64,000 nt of DNA from Sphingomonas sp. PP-CE-3A-406 (GCF_003688625.1 NZ_RCWY01000002.1:620001-684000); one strand, 5' to 3'; positions 17,198 through 26,070 are shown, counted from the first letter of the stretch. Numbers and translations are program-made. The notes: generated by a model from the sequence alone, not told the origin.

Positions 17198-17387
17198 CGC
17201 GGTGAGACAGGTGCCGCGCGCACAGGCGCACGGCCAAAGGTTGCGATAAAGTCACACCTAGAACGCGTCTGCGTGGGCTGGACAACCGCGTCCAGTGACA
17301 AGCTACCCATCCTTAACGGAAAGCGTGGTTGACATGCTCAAGGGTGGATGACAAGCTTCCTTTACCGATTCGATAAGGACGCGTGCC

Positions 17388-17792
17388 ATGCTCATGAACC
17401 CGGCGATCCGCCGTTATTATCGCCGCATCCTGCCGCTCGGCCTTGTCTACGCGGTGCTGCTGGTCGCGATCGTCGCGCTGTTCTGGCGCGGGGCGCTGCA
17501 TGGTCCGATCGCCTATGTCGCAGCGTTGCTGCCCGCGGTGCCGCTGATCGGCACTTTCGTTGCGCTTGGCCAATATATGGTCGAGGAAACCGACGAGTAT
17601 CTGCGCATGCTGATGATCCGTCAGTCGCTGATCGCCAGTGGGTTCATGGTCAGCGTCATGACCGCGTGGGGCTTTCTCGAGGGCTTCGGATTGGTGCCGC
17701 ACATCGTGTCCTATTACGCGGCGGTGCTATGGTTCGCCGGGCTGTGGATCGGCTGGGGGTATAATATCGTGGCAATGCGGCGCCCCGCGTGA
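17388..17792 (+). CDS. Four-helix membrane protein
   Basis: A 134-residue inner-membrane protein with four hydrophobic segments: PLGLVYAVLLVAIVALFW, AYVAALLPAVPLIGTFVAL, SLIASGFMVSVMTAWGFL and SYYAAVLWFAGLWIGWGY. A conserved-looking acidic loop, EETDEYLRMLMIRQ, lies between helices 2 and 3. Many short Xre-type regulators of this size sit behind such a protein, here with a GTGA overlap, so the two probably act together as membrane partner and regulator. AAGGAC before the ATG supports the start. No enzymatic motif is seen. Confidence 0.75.
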   Translation: MLMNPAIRRYYRRILPLGLVYAVLLVAIVALFWRGALHGPIAYVAALLPAVPLIGTFVALGQYMVEETDEYLRMLMIRQSLIASGFMVSVMTAWGFLEGFGLVPHIVSYYAAVLWFAGLWIGWGYNIVAMRRPA

Positions 17793-17998
17793 AAAACCGT
17801 CTCAAGGTGCTGCGCGCCGAACGGGACTGGAGCCAGGGCGACCTCGCCGAGCGCCTCGAAGTCTCGCGGCAGAGCGTCAACGCGATCGAGACGGGACGCT
17901 ACGATCCGTCTTTGCCGCTCGCGTTCAAGATCGCCGAACTGTTCGGGCTGGCGATCGAGGATATCTTCACCAGCCCGTCGAAGGAGCCCGTGACATGA
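17789..17998 (+). CDS. Xre-family transcriptional regulator, minimal
   Basis: A 69-residue helix-turn-helix protein that consists of little more than the DNA-binding domain: SQGDLAERLEVSRQSVNAIE is the recognition region, followed by TGRYDPSLPLAFKIAELF. It starts at GTG inside the stop of the membrane-protein gene and ends by overlapping the next start (ATGA), so its translation is coupled to both. It likely represses or activates this cluster. Family relatives (YozG-like) are common next to small membrane proteins. Confidence 0.9.
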   Translation: MKNRLKVLRAERDWSQGDLAERLEVSRQSVNAIETGRYDPSLPLAFKIAELFGLAIEDIFTSPSKEPVT

Positions 17999-18936
17999 CC
18001 TCGCACCTCAAATGCCGCCTTGCCGCCACCGCGGTTACGCTGATGATCGTCCTGCATCCCGTCGCAAGCGACGCGCAGTCTGTCCCCGCCGCCGCGCCAA
18101 AGGTCGAAGCGGGCGCGACGCAGATGCCGCATATCTCGGTGCAGACCATCGGCAGGGGCACGCCGGTGATCCTCGTTCCCGGGCTATCGTCGCCGCGCGC
18201 GGTATGGGCGGGCGTCGTTCCCACGCTCGCCAAGTCGCACCGAGTGTATGTGGTGCAGGTCAACGGCTTCGGCGGCGACGATCCGCGCGCGAACCTGTCG
18301 CCGGGCGTCCTCGACGGGATCGTCGCCGACCTGCACACGCTGATTGCCACGTCGATCACTGGGTCGAAGCTCGGCAAGCCCGCGATCGTCGGGCATTCGA
18401 TGGGCGGCCTAGTCGCGCTGATGCTGGCCAAGGCGCATCCGGAAGACGTCGGCAAGCTGATGATCGTCGATTCGCTGCCGTATATCGGCGAGATCTTCGC
18501 GCCTGGTGCGACCGTGGCGGCGCTCGAACCGCAGGCGAAGGCGATGCGCGCGGGCATGGCGGCCGCGTACGGGAAGCCGGCCAACCCGGCGGCGAACGCG
18601 GCGCTTGCCGAGCGCATGGCACTGAAGCCCGCCTCTCGCACGGCGGTCGCCGGCTGGGCGGCGAACGCGGATGCGCGCGTCGCAGCGCAGGCGATGTACG
18701 AGGACCTGACGACCGACCTGCGTCCCGCTATGGCGTCGATCGCCGCGCCGATCACCCTGGTCTATCCGTGGAACGCGGTGGGACCGACCAAGCCGGTTGC
18801 CGACGCACTCTATCGGAAGGCCTATGCCACTGCACCGCGCGTAACCTTCGTCGATATCGGCGATGCGGCGCACTTCGTGATGCTTGATCAGCCTGCCGCG
18901 TTCCAGGCTGCACTCGACGCCTTTCTCCGCGACTGA
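17995..18936 (+). CDS. Exported alpha/beta hydrolase
   Basis: A 313-residue alpha/beta-hydrolase-fold enzyme with a signal peptide (cut probably after HPVASDA, near residue 27). The oxyanion region is VILVPGLSSPRAVW, the nucleophile elbow GHSMGG (about residue 132), a likely acid follows VYPWNAVGPT, and the His is in DAAHFVMLDQP near the C-terminus. It acts in the periplasm. The substrate is unknown. Translational coupling with the Xre regulator implies joint expression with the membrane protein upstream. Confidence 0.85.
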   Translation: MTSHLKCRLAATAVTLMIVLHPVASDAQSVPAAAPKVEAGATQMPHISVQTIGRGTPVILVPGLSSPRAVWAGVVPTLAKSHRVYVVQVNGFGGDDPRANLSPGVLDGIVADLHTLIATSITGSKLGKPAIVGHSMGGLVALMLAKAHPEDVGKLMIVDSLPYIGEIFAPGATVAALEPQAKAMRAGMAAAYGKPANPAANAALAERMALKPASRTAVAGWAANADARVAAQAMYEDLTTDLRPAMASIAAPITLVYPWNAVGPTKPVADALYRKAYATAPRVTFVDIGDAAHFVMLDQPAAFQAALDAFLRD

Positions 18937-18956
18937 GGGGCGGCTAAGGTGTCGGC

Positions 18957-19724
18957 ATGACCGACATCGCCACGCCGCCTGAACCGACGCCCACCGTCAA
19001 GGCCCCCGTCAAGGAGCGCCCTCGCCTCGCCTATCATCACACGCCTGGAACGGGTCCGACTCTGGTGTTCCTGTCGGGCTATGCGTCGGACATGATGGGG
19101 ACCAAGGCGGTGACGCTGGAGGCGTGGGCGAAGTCCGAGGGGCGCGCGTTCCTGCGGTTCGATTATGGCGGGTGCGGGCAGAGCGAGGGGGCGTTCGAGG
19201 AGCAGACGCTGGTCGACTGGCGCGACGACGTACTGGCGATGATCGACGCACTCGCCGAGGGCTCCGCGATCCTGGTCGGATCGTCGCTGGGCGGGTGGCT
19301 GATGCTGATGGTGGCCAAGCTTCGCCCCGACCTGGTCAAGGGGTTGGTCGGGATCGCTCCGGCACCCGACTTCACCGACTGGGGTTTCACCACCGACGAG
19401 AAGATGACGCTGCTCAGCAACGGGAGGCTCGAGCGCAAGAACCCCTACGGCCCCGAACCGACGGTCTATACCCGCGCGTTCTGGTCGTCGGGCGAGGCGA
19501 ACCGGCTGATGTTCGGCGAGATCGCGTTCGACGGCCCGGTGCGGCTGGTCCAGGGCCAGCGCGATCCGGACGTGCCGTGGCACCGCACCGCGCGCCTCGC
19601 CGAGCTGTTGCGTTCAGCCGATGTGCAGACATGGCTGGTCAAGGACGGCGACCACCGCCTGTCGCGCGACAGCGACATCTCCCTCATCATCCGGGCGGTC
19701 GAGGATGTGATCGCCGCGCTATGA
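18957..19724 (+). CDS. Cytosolic alpha/beta hydrolase (ABHD10-like)
   Basis: A 255-residue hydrolase without signal peptide. Features are LVFLSGYASDMMGTKA, FDYGGCGQSEG, nucleophile elbow VGSSLGGWLML, GQRDPDVPW and the C-terminal His in DGDHRLSR. This resembles the family of mitochondrial ABHD10, a depalmitoylating thioesterase, and bacterial relatives of unknown substrate. It begins 20 bp after the exported hydrolase and ends overlapping the next gene by 4 bp. Confidence 0.85.
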   Translation: MTDIATPPEPTPTVKAPVKERPRLAYHHTPGTGPTLVFLSGYASDMMGTKAVTLEAWAKSEGRAFLRFDYGGCGQSEGAFEEQTLVDWRDDVLAMIDALAEGSAILVGSSLGGWLMLMVAKLRPDLVKGLVGIAPAPDFTDWGFTTDEKMTLLSNGRLERKNPYGPEPTVYTRAFWSSGEANRLMFGEIAFDGPVRLVQGQRDPDVPWHRTARLAELLRSADVQTWLVKDGDHRLSRDSDISLIIRAVEDVIAAL

Positions 19725-20542
19725 TCTTAGTTTTGCTCGCTCTCGCCGCCGCTCAGACCGCTGGCCAAGCCACTGGCCAGACCTCCGGCTTGGCACCGGC
19801 GCAGGCCGGGCCGCTCGACATCCGGGCCGACCGGTTGCAGCGATGTATCGCGCTCGTCCAGACCGATCCGGCGGCGGCGCGGGCCGAGGCGGCGCGGTGG
19901 CGGATCGCGGGCGGGCGCTTTGCCGCGCGCGAATGTGCCGGGCTCGCGTTTGCGGCGGAAAGGGCGTGGCCGGCGGCGGCGGGCGAGTTCGAGGAGGCCG
20001 CGCGGGCGGCGCAGCTCGCAAAAAATGCCGGCGCGGCGACCTATTGGGCGCAGGCGGGAAATGCGTGGCTGGCGGCGGCCGACCCGGCCAAGGCGCGTGT
20101 GGCGCTCGACTCGGCGCTTACGGCGGGGACGCTGACTGGCTTGCCGCTGGGCGAGGCGCAACTCGATCATGCGCGCGCGCTGGTGGCGACGGGCGATCTG
20201 GAGTCGGCGCGGACCGATATCGACTTGGCGCTAACCAATGCCGCGGACGATCCGCTCGCGTGGCTGTTGTCGGCGACGCTGGCGCGGCGCGAGGGGAATC
20301 CGGCGCGCGCGAAGAATGATATCGGCGAGGCGCTGAAGCGCTCGGCGGACGATGCTTCGGTGCAGTTGGAGGCAGGGAATATCGCGGCGCTGGCCGGCGA
20401 CGAGACCGCGGCCCGAGAAGCATGGGGACAGGCGGCGCGGCTGGCGCCGGATACGCCGGTGGGGCGGAGTGCGGTTACGGCTTTGCGGCAGTTCGACACC
20501 GGAAGCAGCGCGCCTCGTCCCAGCACGCCGATCGGACGCTAG
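19721..20542 (+). CDS. Secreted TPR-repeat protein
   Basis: A 273-residue protein with a short signal-like start ([17 protein letters not shown]) and then about six helix pairs of tetratricopeptide type, for example [39 protein letters not shown] and [23 protein letters not shown] proteins act as protein-binding scaffolds. It begins inside the stop of the ABHD10-like gene (ATGA overlap) and is the last gene of the cluster; a family A repeat follows. Confidence 0.8.
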   Translation: MILVLLALAAAQTAGQATGQTSGLAPAQAGPLDIRADRLQRCIALVQTDPAAARAEAARWRIAGGRFAARECAGLAFAAERAWPAAAGEFEEAARAAQLAKNAGAATYWAQAGNAWLAAADPAKARVALDSALTAGTLTGLPLGEAQLDHARALVATGDLESARTDIDLALTNAADDPLAWLLSATLARREGNPARAKNDIGEALKRSADDASVQLEAGNIAALAGDETAAREAWGQAARLAPDTPVGRSAVTALRQFDTGSSAPRPSTPIGR

Positions 20543-20547
20543 CACGC

Positions 20548-20654
20548 CACCACCCCGGCGGAGGCCGGGGCCCATTTGGAGAGGTGGTTGTGACGAAGCA
20601 CCGCCCTTAATTGGCAACGTCCCCACCTGGGCCCCGGCCTTCGCCGGGGTGGTG
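20548..20654. repeat. Palindromic repeat, family A, copy 3
   Basis: About 107 bp, CCACCACCCCGGCGGAGGCC to CCTTCGCCGGGGTGGTGG, beginning 5 bp after the TPR gene. It separates two genes in the same direction. Confidence 0.85.
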
Positions 20655-20738
20655 GCTTTCCGCGCTCCGTCGGTTGCGGCCCTTTCACGCCCCTGCCCCC
20701 GTCCCTATCTGCTGCCTCGAACAACCCTCGGAGCAAGC

Positions 20739-21155
20739 ATGAAATATCTCCACACGATGATCCGCGTGAGCGACCCGGCGAAGACGATCGCGTTCTTCGA
20801 GACGCTGGGCCTGAAGGAGGTCCGCCGCATGGAGAACGAGAAGGGTCGCTTCACGCTGATCTTCCTGTCGGCGCCCGGCGACGAGAGCGCCGAGGTCGAG
20901 CTGACGCACAATTGGGATCCCGAGGAGTATGGCGAGGGTCGCAACTTTGGTCACCTCGCCTACCGCGTCGACAATATCTACGACACCTGCCAGCGGCTGA
21001 TGGACTCGGGCGTGACGATCAACCGACCGCCGCGCGACGGCCACATGGCGTTCGTGCGGACGCCGGACAACATCTCGATCGAGCTGTTGCAGGCCGATGG
21101 TCCGCTCGATCCCGCCGAGCCTTGGGCGTCGATGCCGAACACCGGCAAGTGGTAA
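20739..21155 (+). CDS. gloA: Lactoylglutathione lyase (glyoxalase I)
   Basis: A 138-residue VOC-fold metalloenzyme that turns the hemithioacetal of methylglyoxal and glutathione into S-lactoylglutathione. The four metal ligands are visible: His5 in LHTMIRV, Glu in [10 protein letters not shown], His in [10 protein letters not shown] and Glu in ISIELLQ. Length matches the bacterial nickel/cobalt type. The next gene, 7 bp downstream, is glyoxalase II, so the pair forms a complete methylglyoxal-detoxification unit. Confidence 0.92.
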   Translation: MKYLHTMIRVSDPAKTIAFFETLGLKEVRRMENEKGRFTLIFLSAPGDESAEVELTHNWDPEEYGEGRNFGHLAYRVDNIYDTCQRLMDSGVTINRPPRDGHMAFVRTPDNISIELLQADGPLDPAEPWASMPNTGKW

Positions 21156-21162
21156 GACGCTG

Positions 21163-21891
21163 ATGCTCGATATCGTCCGCGTGCCGGTGCTGGCCGACAA
21201 TTACGCCTGGCTGATCCACGACACCGTCTCGGGCGAGACGGTGGTGGTCGATCCGGGTGAGGCGGGGCCGGTGATCGCCGCCGCGAAGAAGCGCGACTGG
21301 CGGATCGACCGGGTGTGGACGACGCACTGGCATCCCGATCATACCGGCGGGAATGCCGAGATGAAGGCGTATGGCGCGACGATCGTCGGCCCGGCGGCGG
21401 AGGCGGACAGGATCCCGACGCTCGACGAGCAGGTCGGCGAAGGCGATGTCGTCCGTCTTGGTGCGCACGAGGCGACCGTGATGACGGTGCCGGGGCATAC
21501 GCAGGGGCATATCGCGTTCCACTTTGCCGACGACGCGGCGATCTTCACCGGTGACACGCTGTTCGCGATGGGGTGTGGGCGGCTGTTCGAGGGGACGCCG
21601 GCCGACATGTTCGCGAACATGCAGCGATACGCGACGCTTTCGGACGAGACCGAGGTGTTCTGCGGGCATGAATATACGCAGAGCAACGGGCGCTATGCGC
21701 TGGTTGCCGAGCCGGACAATGCGGACATCGTCGCGCGGATGGCCGAGGTCGATGCGGCGCGCGCGAAGGGTGAGCCGACCGTGCCGACGACGATCGGGCG
21801 CGAGCGGGCGACCAACCCGTTCCTGCGGGCGACGTCGGTCGAGCAGCTTGCCCGCTATCGTGCGGCGAAGGATGCGTTTCGCGGATCATAG
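21163..21891 (+). CDS. gloB: Hydroxyacylglutathione hydrolase (glyoxalase II)
   Basis: A 242-residue metallo-beta-lactamase-fold hydrolase that releases D-lactate and glutathione from S-lactoylglutathione. It has THWHPDHTGG (the T-H-x-H-x-D-H metal motif, near residue 50), VPGHTQGH, FTGDTLF and FCGHEYTQSN, and a C-terminal substrate-binding end with RERATNPFLRA. It is coupled to gloA upstream. Confidence 0.95.
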   Translation: MLDIVRVPVLADNYAWLIHDTVSGETVVVDPGEAGPVIAAAKKRDWRIDRVWTTHWHPDHTGGNAEMKAYGATIVGPAAEADRIPTLDEQVGEGDVVRLGAHEATVMTVPGHTQGHIAFHFADDAAIFTGDTLFAMGCGRLFEGTPADMFANMQRYATLSDETEVFCGHEYTQSNGRYALVAEPDNADIVARMAEVDAARAKGEPTVPTTIGRERATNPFLRATSVEQLARYRAAKDAFRGS

Positions 21892-21928
21892 GCGCATGAG
21901 GGTGGCGGGGATTTTGAGGAGCGTTGCG

Positions 21929-22345
21929 ATGCGTATGCGAACCCTGCCACTGTTGATTTTGCCGGCACTCCTGTTGGGTGCATGTACGCAGACCCAGGCG
22001 GAGGTCGAGCGCGCGCAGGTGCGCGAGGCGGGCGTGCAGGAAAAGCTGGCGAAGGAACTCGCTGGGCTGGTGCCGGGCAAGCCCGAGACGTGTATCAGCC
22101 AGTTCCCGCAGAAGCAGAGTTCGGGCTTCGGCGCGACGATCCTGTACCGGGTCAACAGCGGGCTGGTGTATCGCAGCGATACCGTGGGTGGCTGCGAGGG
22201 GATCGCGCGCGGCGATATCCTGGTGACCCGGACGCCGAGCGGACAGCTGTGCCGCGGCGATATCGCGCAGACGCTTGACCAGACGTCGCGCTTTCCGACC
22301 GGGAGTTGCAGCTTCGGCGACTTCGTGCCGTATCGGAAGCCATGA
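21929..22345 (+). CDS. Small lipoprotein, first of a paralogous pair
   Basis: A 138-residue predicted lipoprotein: signal peptide MRMRTLPLLILPALLLGAC with lipobox LLGAC, then a charged helix (QAEVERAQVREAGVQEKLAK). The C-terminal half contains TILYRVNSGLVYRSDTVGGC, SGQLCRGD and GSCSFGDFVPY. The second half is clearly related to the next gene's product. TGAGGAG at 21915-21921 supports the ATG at 21929. Function unknown. Confidence 0.75.
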   Translation: MRMRTLPLLILPALLLGACTQTQAEVERAQVREAGVQEKLAKELAGLVPGKPETCISQFPQKQSSGFGATILYRVNSGLVYRSDTVGGCEGIARGDILVTRTPSGQLCRGDIAQTLDQTSRFPTGSCSFGDFVPYRKP

Positions 22346-22698
22346 TGCGCGCGCTGCTCCTCGCGGCGTTGGCGCTGCCTCTTATCGCCGGCCGATCGGA
22401 CCCGCTTGAGGGGCGCATTGCGGGGGCGCCGGTGCGGTGCATCGATCTTCAGCAGTTCAACGGCCCGGAGATCGTCGATTCGCAGACGATCCTGTATCGG
22501 CAATCGGGCAAGCGGGTCTGGAAGACCGGGCCGGTTGGAGAATGTCCTTCGCTGCGGCCGTTCGATACGCTGATTGTGGACGTTTATGGCGGGCAGTTGT
22601 GTCGGAACGACCGGTTTCGGACGGTGTCGGTGGGTATGTCGATCCCGTCGGGCTATTGCCGGTTTCGGGACTTCACGCCGTATGACAAGGCCAAGTAG
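22342..22698 (+). CDS. Small secreted protein, second of a paralogous pair
   Basis: A 118-residue predicted secreted protein with signal peptide MMRALLLAALALPLIAG and no lipobox cysteine. It shares with the preceding lipoprotein the run TILYR...VGEC, GQLCRND and SGYCRFRDFTPYD, including four aligned cysteines. The start overlaps the previous stop (ATGA), so both are translated together, one probably anchored to the outer membrane and one soluble. Function unknown. Confidence 0.75.
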   Translation: MMRALLLAALALPLIAGRSDPLEGRIAGAPVRCIDLQQFNGPEIVDSQTILYRQSGKRVWKTGPVGECPSLRPFDTLIVDVYGGQLCRNDRFRTVSVGMSIPSGYCRFRDFTPYDKAK

Positions 22699-22738
22699 GG
22701 GCTCGTTCCGCCTCAATGTGCCGCCCTCCAACTTGTCG

Positions 22739-22847
22739 CACCACCCCGGCGGAGGCCGGGGCCCAATTGGGGGGACGGTGCTGACTGAGCACCGCGCTCC
22801 GTTACATCGACCTTTCCAATTGGGCCCCGGCCTGCGCCGGGGTGGTA
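22739..22847. repeat. Palindromic repeat, family A, copy 4
   Basis: About 109 bp with the longest perfect ends of the family: CCGGCGGAGGCCGGGGCCCA left, CCAATTGGGCCCCGGCC right. It lies in the convergent gap before the enoyl-CoA hydratase. Confidence 0.85.
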
Positions 22848-22876
22848 GAAGTGAGGCCAAACGTCGCCCTTCGCTC

Positions 22877-22956
22877 GTCATCCTGACGAAAGTCAGGACC
22901 CAGGGTTACTGAGGACGGTGCGTGGTACTCTGGGTCCTGACTTTCGTCAGGATGAC
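22877..22956. repeat. Palindromic repeat, family E, copy 1
   Basis: About 80 bp with a near-perfect long stem: GTCATCCTGACGAAAGTCAG and CTGACTTTCGTCAGGATGAC, extended inward by GACCCAG/CTGGGTC. It is next to family A copy 4 in the same convergent gap. Another copy is at 59769. Confidence 0.85.
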
Positions 22957-22981
22957 GGATCCGTGAGGATGACGGGAGGGT

Positions 22982-23764
22982 TCAGTCCTCGAACACCGCC
23001 GCGCGCTTCTCCATGTTCGCGCGGACCTGCTCGACTTGGTTCGGCGTGCGGATGACCTTCAACTGCTCTTCGGTTTCCGCGTGCAGCACCGCCACCGCAT
23101 TTGCATCCGCCGCGAGGTTGTAGAGTGCCTTCGATCCGCGGATCGCGTGGGGGTTCCTTGCCGCGATCTCGCGGGCGAGCATCATCGCCTCGCCCAGCGG
23201 GTCTTCGGACAGCCGCGTGACGAAGCCGTGCCGCAGCGCTTCCGCGCCATCGAACTCGCGGGCGGTGTAGGTGAGTTCGCGGAGTACGTCGTCGCGGGCG
23301 AGCGTACGCCAGAGCGCGATGCCGGCCATGTCCGGGACCAGGCCCCAATACGCCTCACGGATCGCGAAGCGGGCTTGCGGGTGGGCGATGCGGATGTCGG
23401 CGCCGGACATGATCTGGAAGCCGCCGCCGAACGCGACGCCGTGGACCGCGGCGATCACCGGCATCGGCAAGGTGCGCCAGCCCCACGCGACCTGCTGGGG
23501 AAGGTTCGCACCCTCCGCCGTCCGCTCGCCGAGCGTCAGACCCGACCCGCCATTCGCCATCGATGCCATGTCTAGCCCGGCGCAGAACGCCTTGCCCTCG
23601 CCCGACAGGACGACGCAGCGGACTTCGGCCATCCCCTTGAGCCGGTCGATCGCGGCGGCGATGCCCTCGAACATCGCGGGGTCGATCGCGTTCATCTTGT
23701 CGGCGCGCGCAAGGCGGACGTCGGCGATGCCGTCCGTGACGGTGATGGTGACCCGGTCGTTCAT
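22982..23764 (-). CDS. Enoyl-CoA hydratase/isomerase family protein
   Basis: A 260-residue crotonase-fold enzyme. The CoA-binding start is VRLARADKMNAIDPAMF, the oxyanion-hole strands are LSGEGKAFCAGLDMASM and AAVHGVAFGGGFQIMSGADI. The two catalytic Glu positions of true hydratases are replaced here: the region reads FAIREAYWGLVPDMAG, with Asp/Glu further on. It may therefore be an isomerase or another crotonase rather than a beta-oxidation hydratase. It is divergent from two thioesterase genes, which suggests acyl-CoA metabolism. Confidence 0.88.
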   Translation of the reverse strand: MNDRVTITVTDGIADVRLARADKMNAIDPAMFEGIAAAIDRLKGMAEVRCVVLSGEGKAFCAGLDMASMANGGSGLTLGERTAEGANLPQQVAWGWRTLPMPVIAAVHGVAFGGGFQIMSGADIRIAHPQARFAIREAYWGLVPDMAGIALWRTLARDDVLRELTYTAREFDGAEALRHGFVTRLSEDPLGEAMMLAREIAARNPHAIRGSKALYNLAADANAVAVLHAETEEQLKVIRTPNQVEQVRANMEKRAAVFED

Positions 23765-23858
23765 AGTGGCGATCCTCTCGATCTTTGCATCAACGCTAAA
23801 CGCCCCTGCCCTCCCCCGCAATGTTGCGCACGCGCACGCGGCGTGTAGAGGCTCGCGC

Positions 23859-24314
23859 ATGGCTGGTTTTGATCCACAATGGTTTGCGACGCGCGGGTTC
23901 GGCGGGCACGGCGCCGCGCTGGGGATGCGCTATCACGCGCATGGCGACGACTGGGCGGAGCTTGCGCTGCCCTATGACGAGCGGCTGATCGGCGATCCGG
24001 CTAGCGGCGTGATCGCGTCGGGGCCGATCATCACGATGATGGACATGGCGACGAGTCTGGCGATCTGGATCAAGCGCAACGCGTTCGTGCCGCATGCGAC
24101 GCTCGACCTGCGCGTCGATTACCTGCGACCGGCGACACCGGGCAAGACCGTGATCGGGCGCGGGGAGTGCTATCGGATCACGCGCTCGATCGCGTTCGTG
24201 CGTGGGCAGGCGCATGACGGCGACCCGGGCGATCCACTGGCGCATGTCGCGGGGACGTTCATGGTGGTGGGCGACGTCGCCGGCATGGGTCTCAACAGAA
24301 GGATCGAGGCATGA
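23859..24314 (+). CDS. Hotdog-fold thioesterase (PaaI type), first of two
   Basis: A 151-residue hotdog protein with PASGVIASGPIITMMDMATS (the long helix of the fold, with Asp as the likely catalytic residue) and ATLDLRVDYLRPATPGKTVI, then GECYRITRSIAFVRGQ. It hydrolyses an unidentified acyl-CoA in the cytosol. The stop overlaps the start of a second thioesterase (ATGA), so a heteromer is possible. Confidence 0.88.
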   Translation: MAGFDPQWFATRGFGGHGAALGMRYHAHGDDWAELALPYDERLIGDPASGVIASGPIITMMDMATSLAIWIKRNAFVPHATLDLRVDYLRPATPGKTVIGRGECYRITRSIAFVRGQAHDGDPGDPLAHVAGTFMVVGDVAGMGLNRRIEA

Positions 24315-24712
24315 CGATCGGCCTGCCGCCCTATGCGGAGATCCTGCGGGTGTCGGTCGAAGCCGAGGACGGCGCGCCACCCGTGTTGCTGATGCCGTTT
24401 GCGGACGATGTGCTGGGGCGGCCGGGGTTCCTGCATGGGGGTGCTATCTCGGGGTTGCTGGAGATGGCGGCGATCGCGGCGTTGCAGCATGCGTTGGAGG
24501 CTGAGGGTGCCACTGGCTCCGAAGCCCGGATCAAGCCGGTTAACGTTACCGTCGATTTCATGCGGGGTGGCCGGGACAAGCCGACGCGGGCGGCGGGCGT
24601 GGTGACCCGGTTGGGGACGCGGGTGGCTAATGTCGAGGCGACCGCTTGGCAGGACGAGCGGGAGAAGCCGATTGCCGCCGCACGGATGAACTACCTGATC
24701 GTGCGCGACTGA
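24311..24712 (+). CDS. Hotdog-fold thioesterase (PaaI type), second of two
   Basis: A 133-residue hotdog protein with GRPGFLHGGAISGLLEMAAI, where HGG and Glu are the usual active-site elements of PaaI-type thioesterases, and KPVNVTVDFMRGGRDKPT. It is translationally coupled to the previous thioesterase. The two share the fold but not close sequence, which suggests an old duplication or an alpha/beta heterodimer. Confidence 0.88.
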   Translation: MTIGLPPYAEILRVSVEAEDGAPPVLLMPFADDVLGRPGFLHGGAISGLLEMAAIAALQHALEAEGATGSEARIKPVNVTVDFMRGGRDKPTRAAGVVTRLGTRVANVEATAWQDEREKPIAAARMNYLIVRD

Positions 24713-24722
24713 TCCGCTTCTG

Positions 24723-24830
24723 CTCCCCTTCCGCTTTGCGGGAGGGGTCGGGGGAGGGGCATGCCTCACAGACCGGACGCCAGTACGTACGTCGCGCCCT
24801 CCCCTGACCCCTCCCGCAAGCGGGAGGGGA
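24723..24830. repeat. Palindromic repeat, family B, copy 1
   Basis: About 108 bp: CTCCCCTTCCGCTTTGCGGG...GGGTCGGGGGAGGGG on the left and CCCTCCCCTGACCCCTCCCG...CAAGCGGGAGGGG on the right. It lies in the convergent gap between the thioesterase and the sugar dehydrogenase. Confidence 0.85.
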
Positions 24831-24837
24831 ATTTAGG

Positions 24838-25962
24838 TTATTTCGCGGTCAGTTTGATCAGGCGGCCTTGTGAGTCGCCGCCGTCTTCCAGGAGCCAGAT
24901 CGCGCCGTCGGGGCCTTGTTCGACTTCGCGGATTCTTGCCCCCATGTCCCATTGGTCGCCCTTGGCGGCGTTGGTACCGGTGAGGTGGACGCGGACCAGC
25001 GACTTCGAGGACAATCCACCGATGAACGCGTCGCCCTTCCACTGCGGGAACATGCTGCCCGAATAGATCATCAGGCCGCCGGGCGAGATCACCGGGTTCC
25101 AGAACACCATGGGAGGCTCGTAGCCATCGCCGGGCTTGTGATCGGGGATATCCGAGCCATCGTAGTTGCTACCGTTCGAGGCGTTGGGCCAGCCATAGTT
25201 GAGGCCGGGCTTGATGAGGTTGACCTCGTCGCCGCCCTTGGGGCCCATCTCCTGCTCCCAGAGATTGCCCTGCTTGTCGAACGCGATCCCCAACAGGTTG
25301 CGGTGGCCGTAGCTCCAGATTTCGGGCGCGAAACCCTTTGCGACGAGCGGGTTGCCGGGGGCGGGCTTGCCGTCGAGCGTGAGGCGCAACACCTTGCCGA
25401 GCGTCATCTTCGGGTCCTGTGCGGGGGTGAACTTCTGCCGCTCGCCGTTGGTGAAGAACAGGTATTTACCGTCGGGCGAGAACGCGATGCGGCCGGAGTA
25501 ATGGCCGTTGCCCTCGACGAACGGCCGCGCGCTGAACAGCGCCTCGATCTCGCCGAGACGCTCGCCGCCGCCGCCGTTCGGACGCAGGCGACCGCGCGCC
25601 AAGACGACGCCCTTGCCGCCCTCGCCTGCGGTCGAATAGCTGAAATACACGCGCTGGCTGGTCGCGAAATCGGGCGCGAGGACGACGTCCATCAGGCCGC
25701 CCTGCCCGGCCGAATCGACGGTGAGCGTCGCGACCGTCTGGCGCGACTTGCCGTCGGCGGAGACCAGCAGCATCTCCCCCTTCTTCTCGGTCACCAGCAT
25801 GCGCTTGTCGGGAAGGAACGTCATCGCCCAAGGCGAATCGAAGTCGGCGACTATCGTCTCCTTGAACGGCTTGCCCGCCGCTGCCGGTTGCGCGGAACAG
25901 GCGGTCGAGGCGAGCAGCGTGGTTGTCAGCAACCCAGTGGCGAACAGCGTTTTGCGAATCAT
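24838..25962 (-). CDS. PQQ-dependent soluble aldose sugar dehydrogenase-like protein
   Basis: A 374-residue exported six-bladed beta-propeller of the Gdh/YliI family, which oxidises aldoses with PQQ. It has a signal peptide ending near STACSAQPAA, possibly a lipobox. Family segments are DSPWAMTFLPDKRMLVTEK, GQGGLMDVVLAPDF, GRIAFSPDGKYLFFTNGER, YGHRNLLGIAFD, WEQEMGPKGGDEVN and GLNYGWPN. GGGAGAAG before the ATG supports the start. Active enzyme would need PQQ from outside or from genes elsewhere; none are in the window. Confidence 0.9.
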   Translation of the reverse strand: MIRKTLFATGLLTTTLLASTACSAQPAAAGKPFKETIVADFDSPWAMTFLPDKRMLVTEKKGEMLLVSADGKSRQTVATLTVDSAGQGGLMDVVLAPDFATSQRVYFSYSTAGEGGKGVVLARGRLRPNGGGGERLGEIEALFSARPFVEGNGHYSGRIAFSPDGKYLFFTNGERQKFTPAQDPKMTLGKVLRLTLDGKPAPGNPLVAKGFAPEIWSYGHRNLLGIAFDKQGNLWEQEMGPKGGDEVNLIKPGLNYGWPNASNGSNYDGSDIPDHKPGDGYEPPMVFWNPVISPGGLMIYSGSMFPQWKGDAFIGGLSSKSLVRVHLTGTNAAKGDQWDMGARIREVEQGPDGAIWLLEDGGDSQGRLIKLTAK

Positions 25963-26070
25963 GATCTTCTCCCGGAAATCTGTATGCAAACGCAGCGTAC
26001 TAAACGAAGGTTGCTCCCGCTTGCGGAGCAGCGCCACCCCGCGTATAGAGGCACCACTTCTCTACATCGC

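Noticed and set aside
17320..17387. Sigma-70 promoter (TTGACA at 17328) before the membrane protein/Xre cluster
   Set aside because: The -35 hexamer is good but no convincing -10 lies 16-18 bases downstream, so I do not call it.
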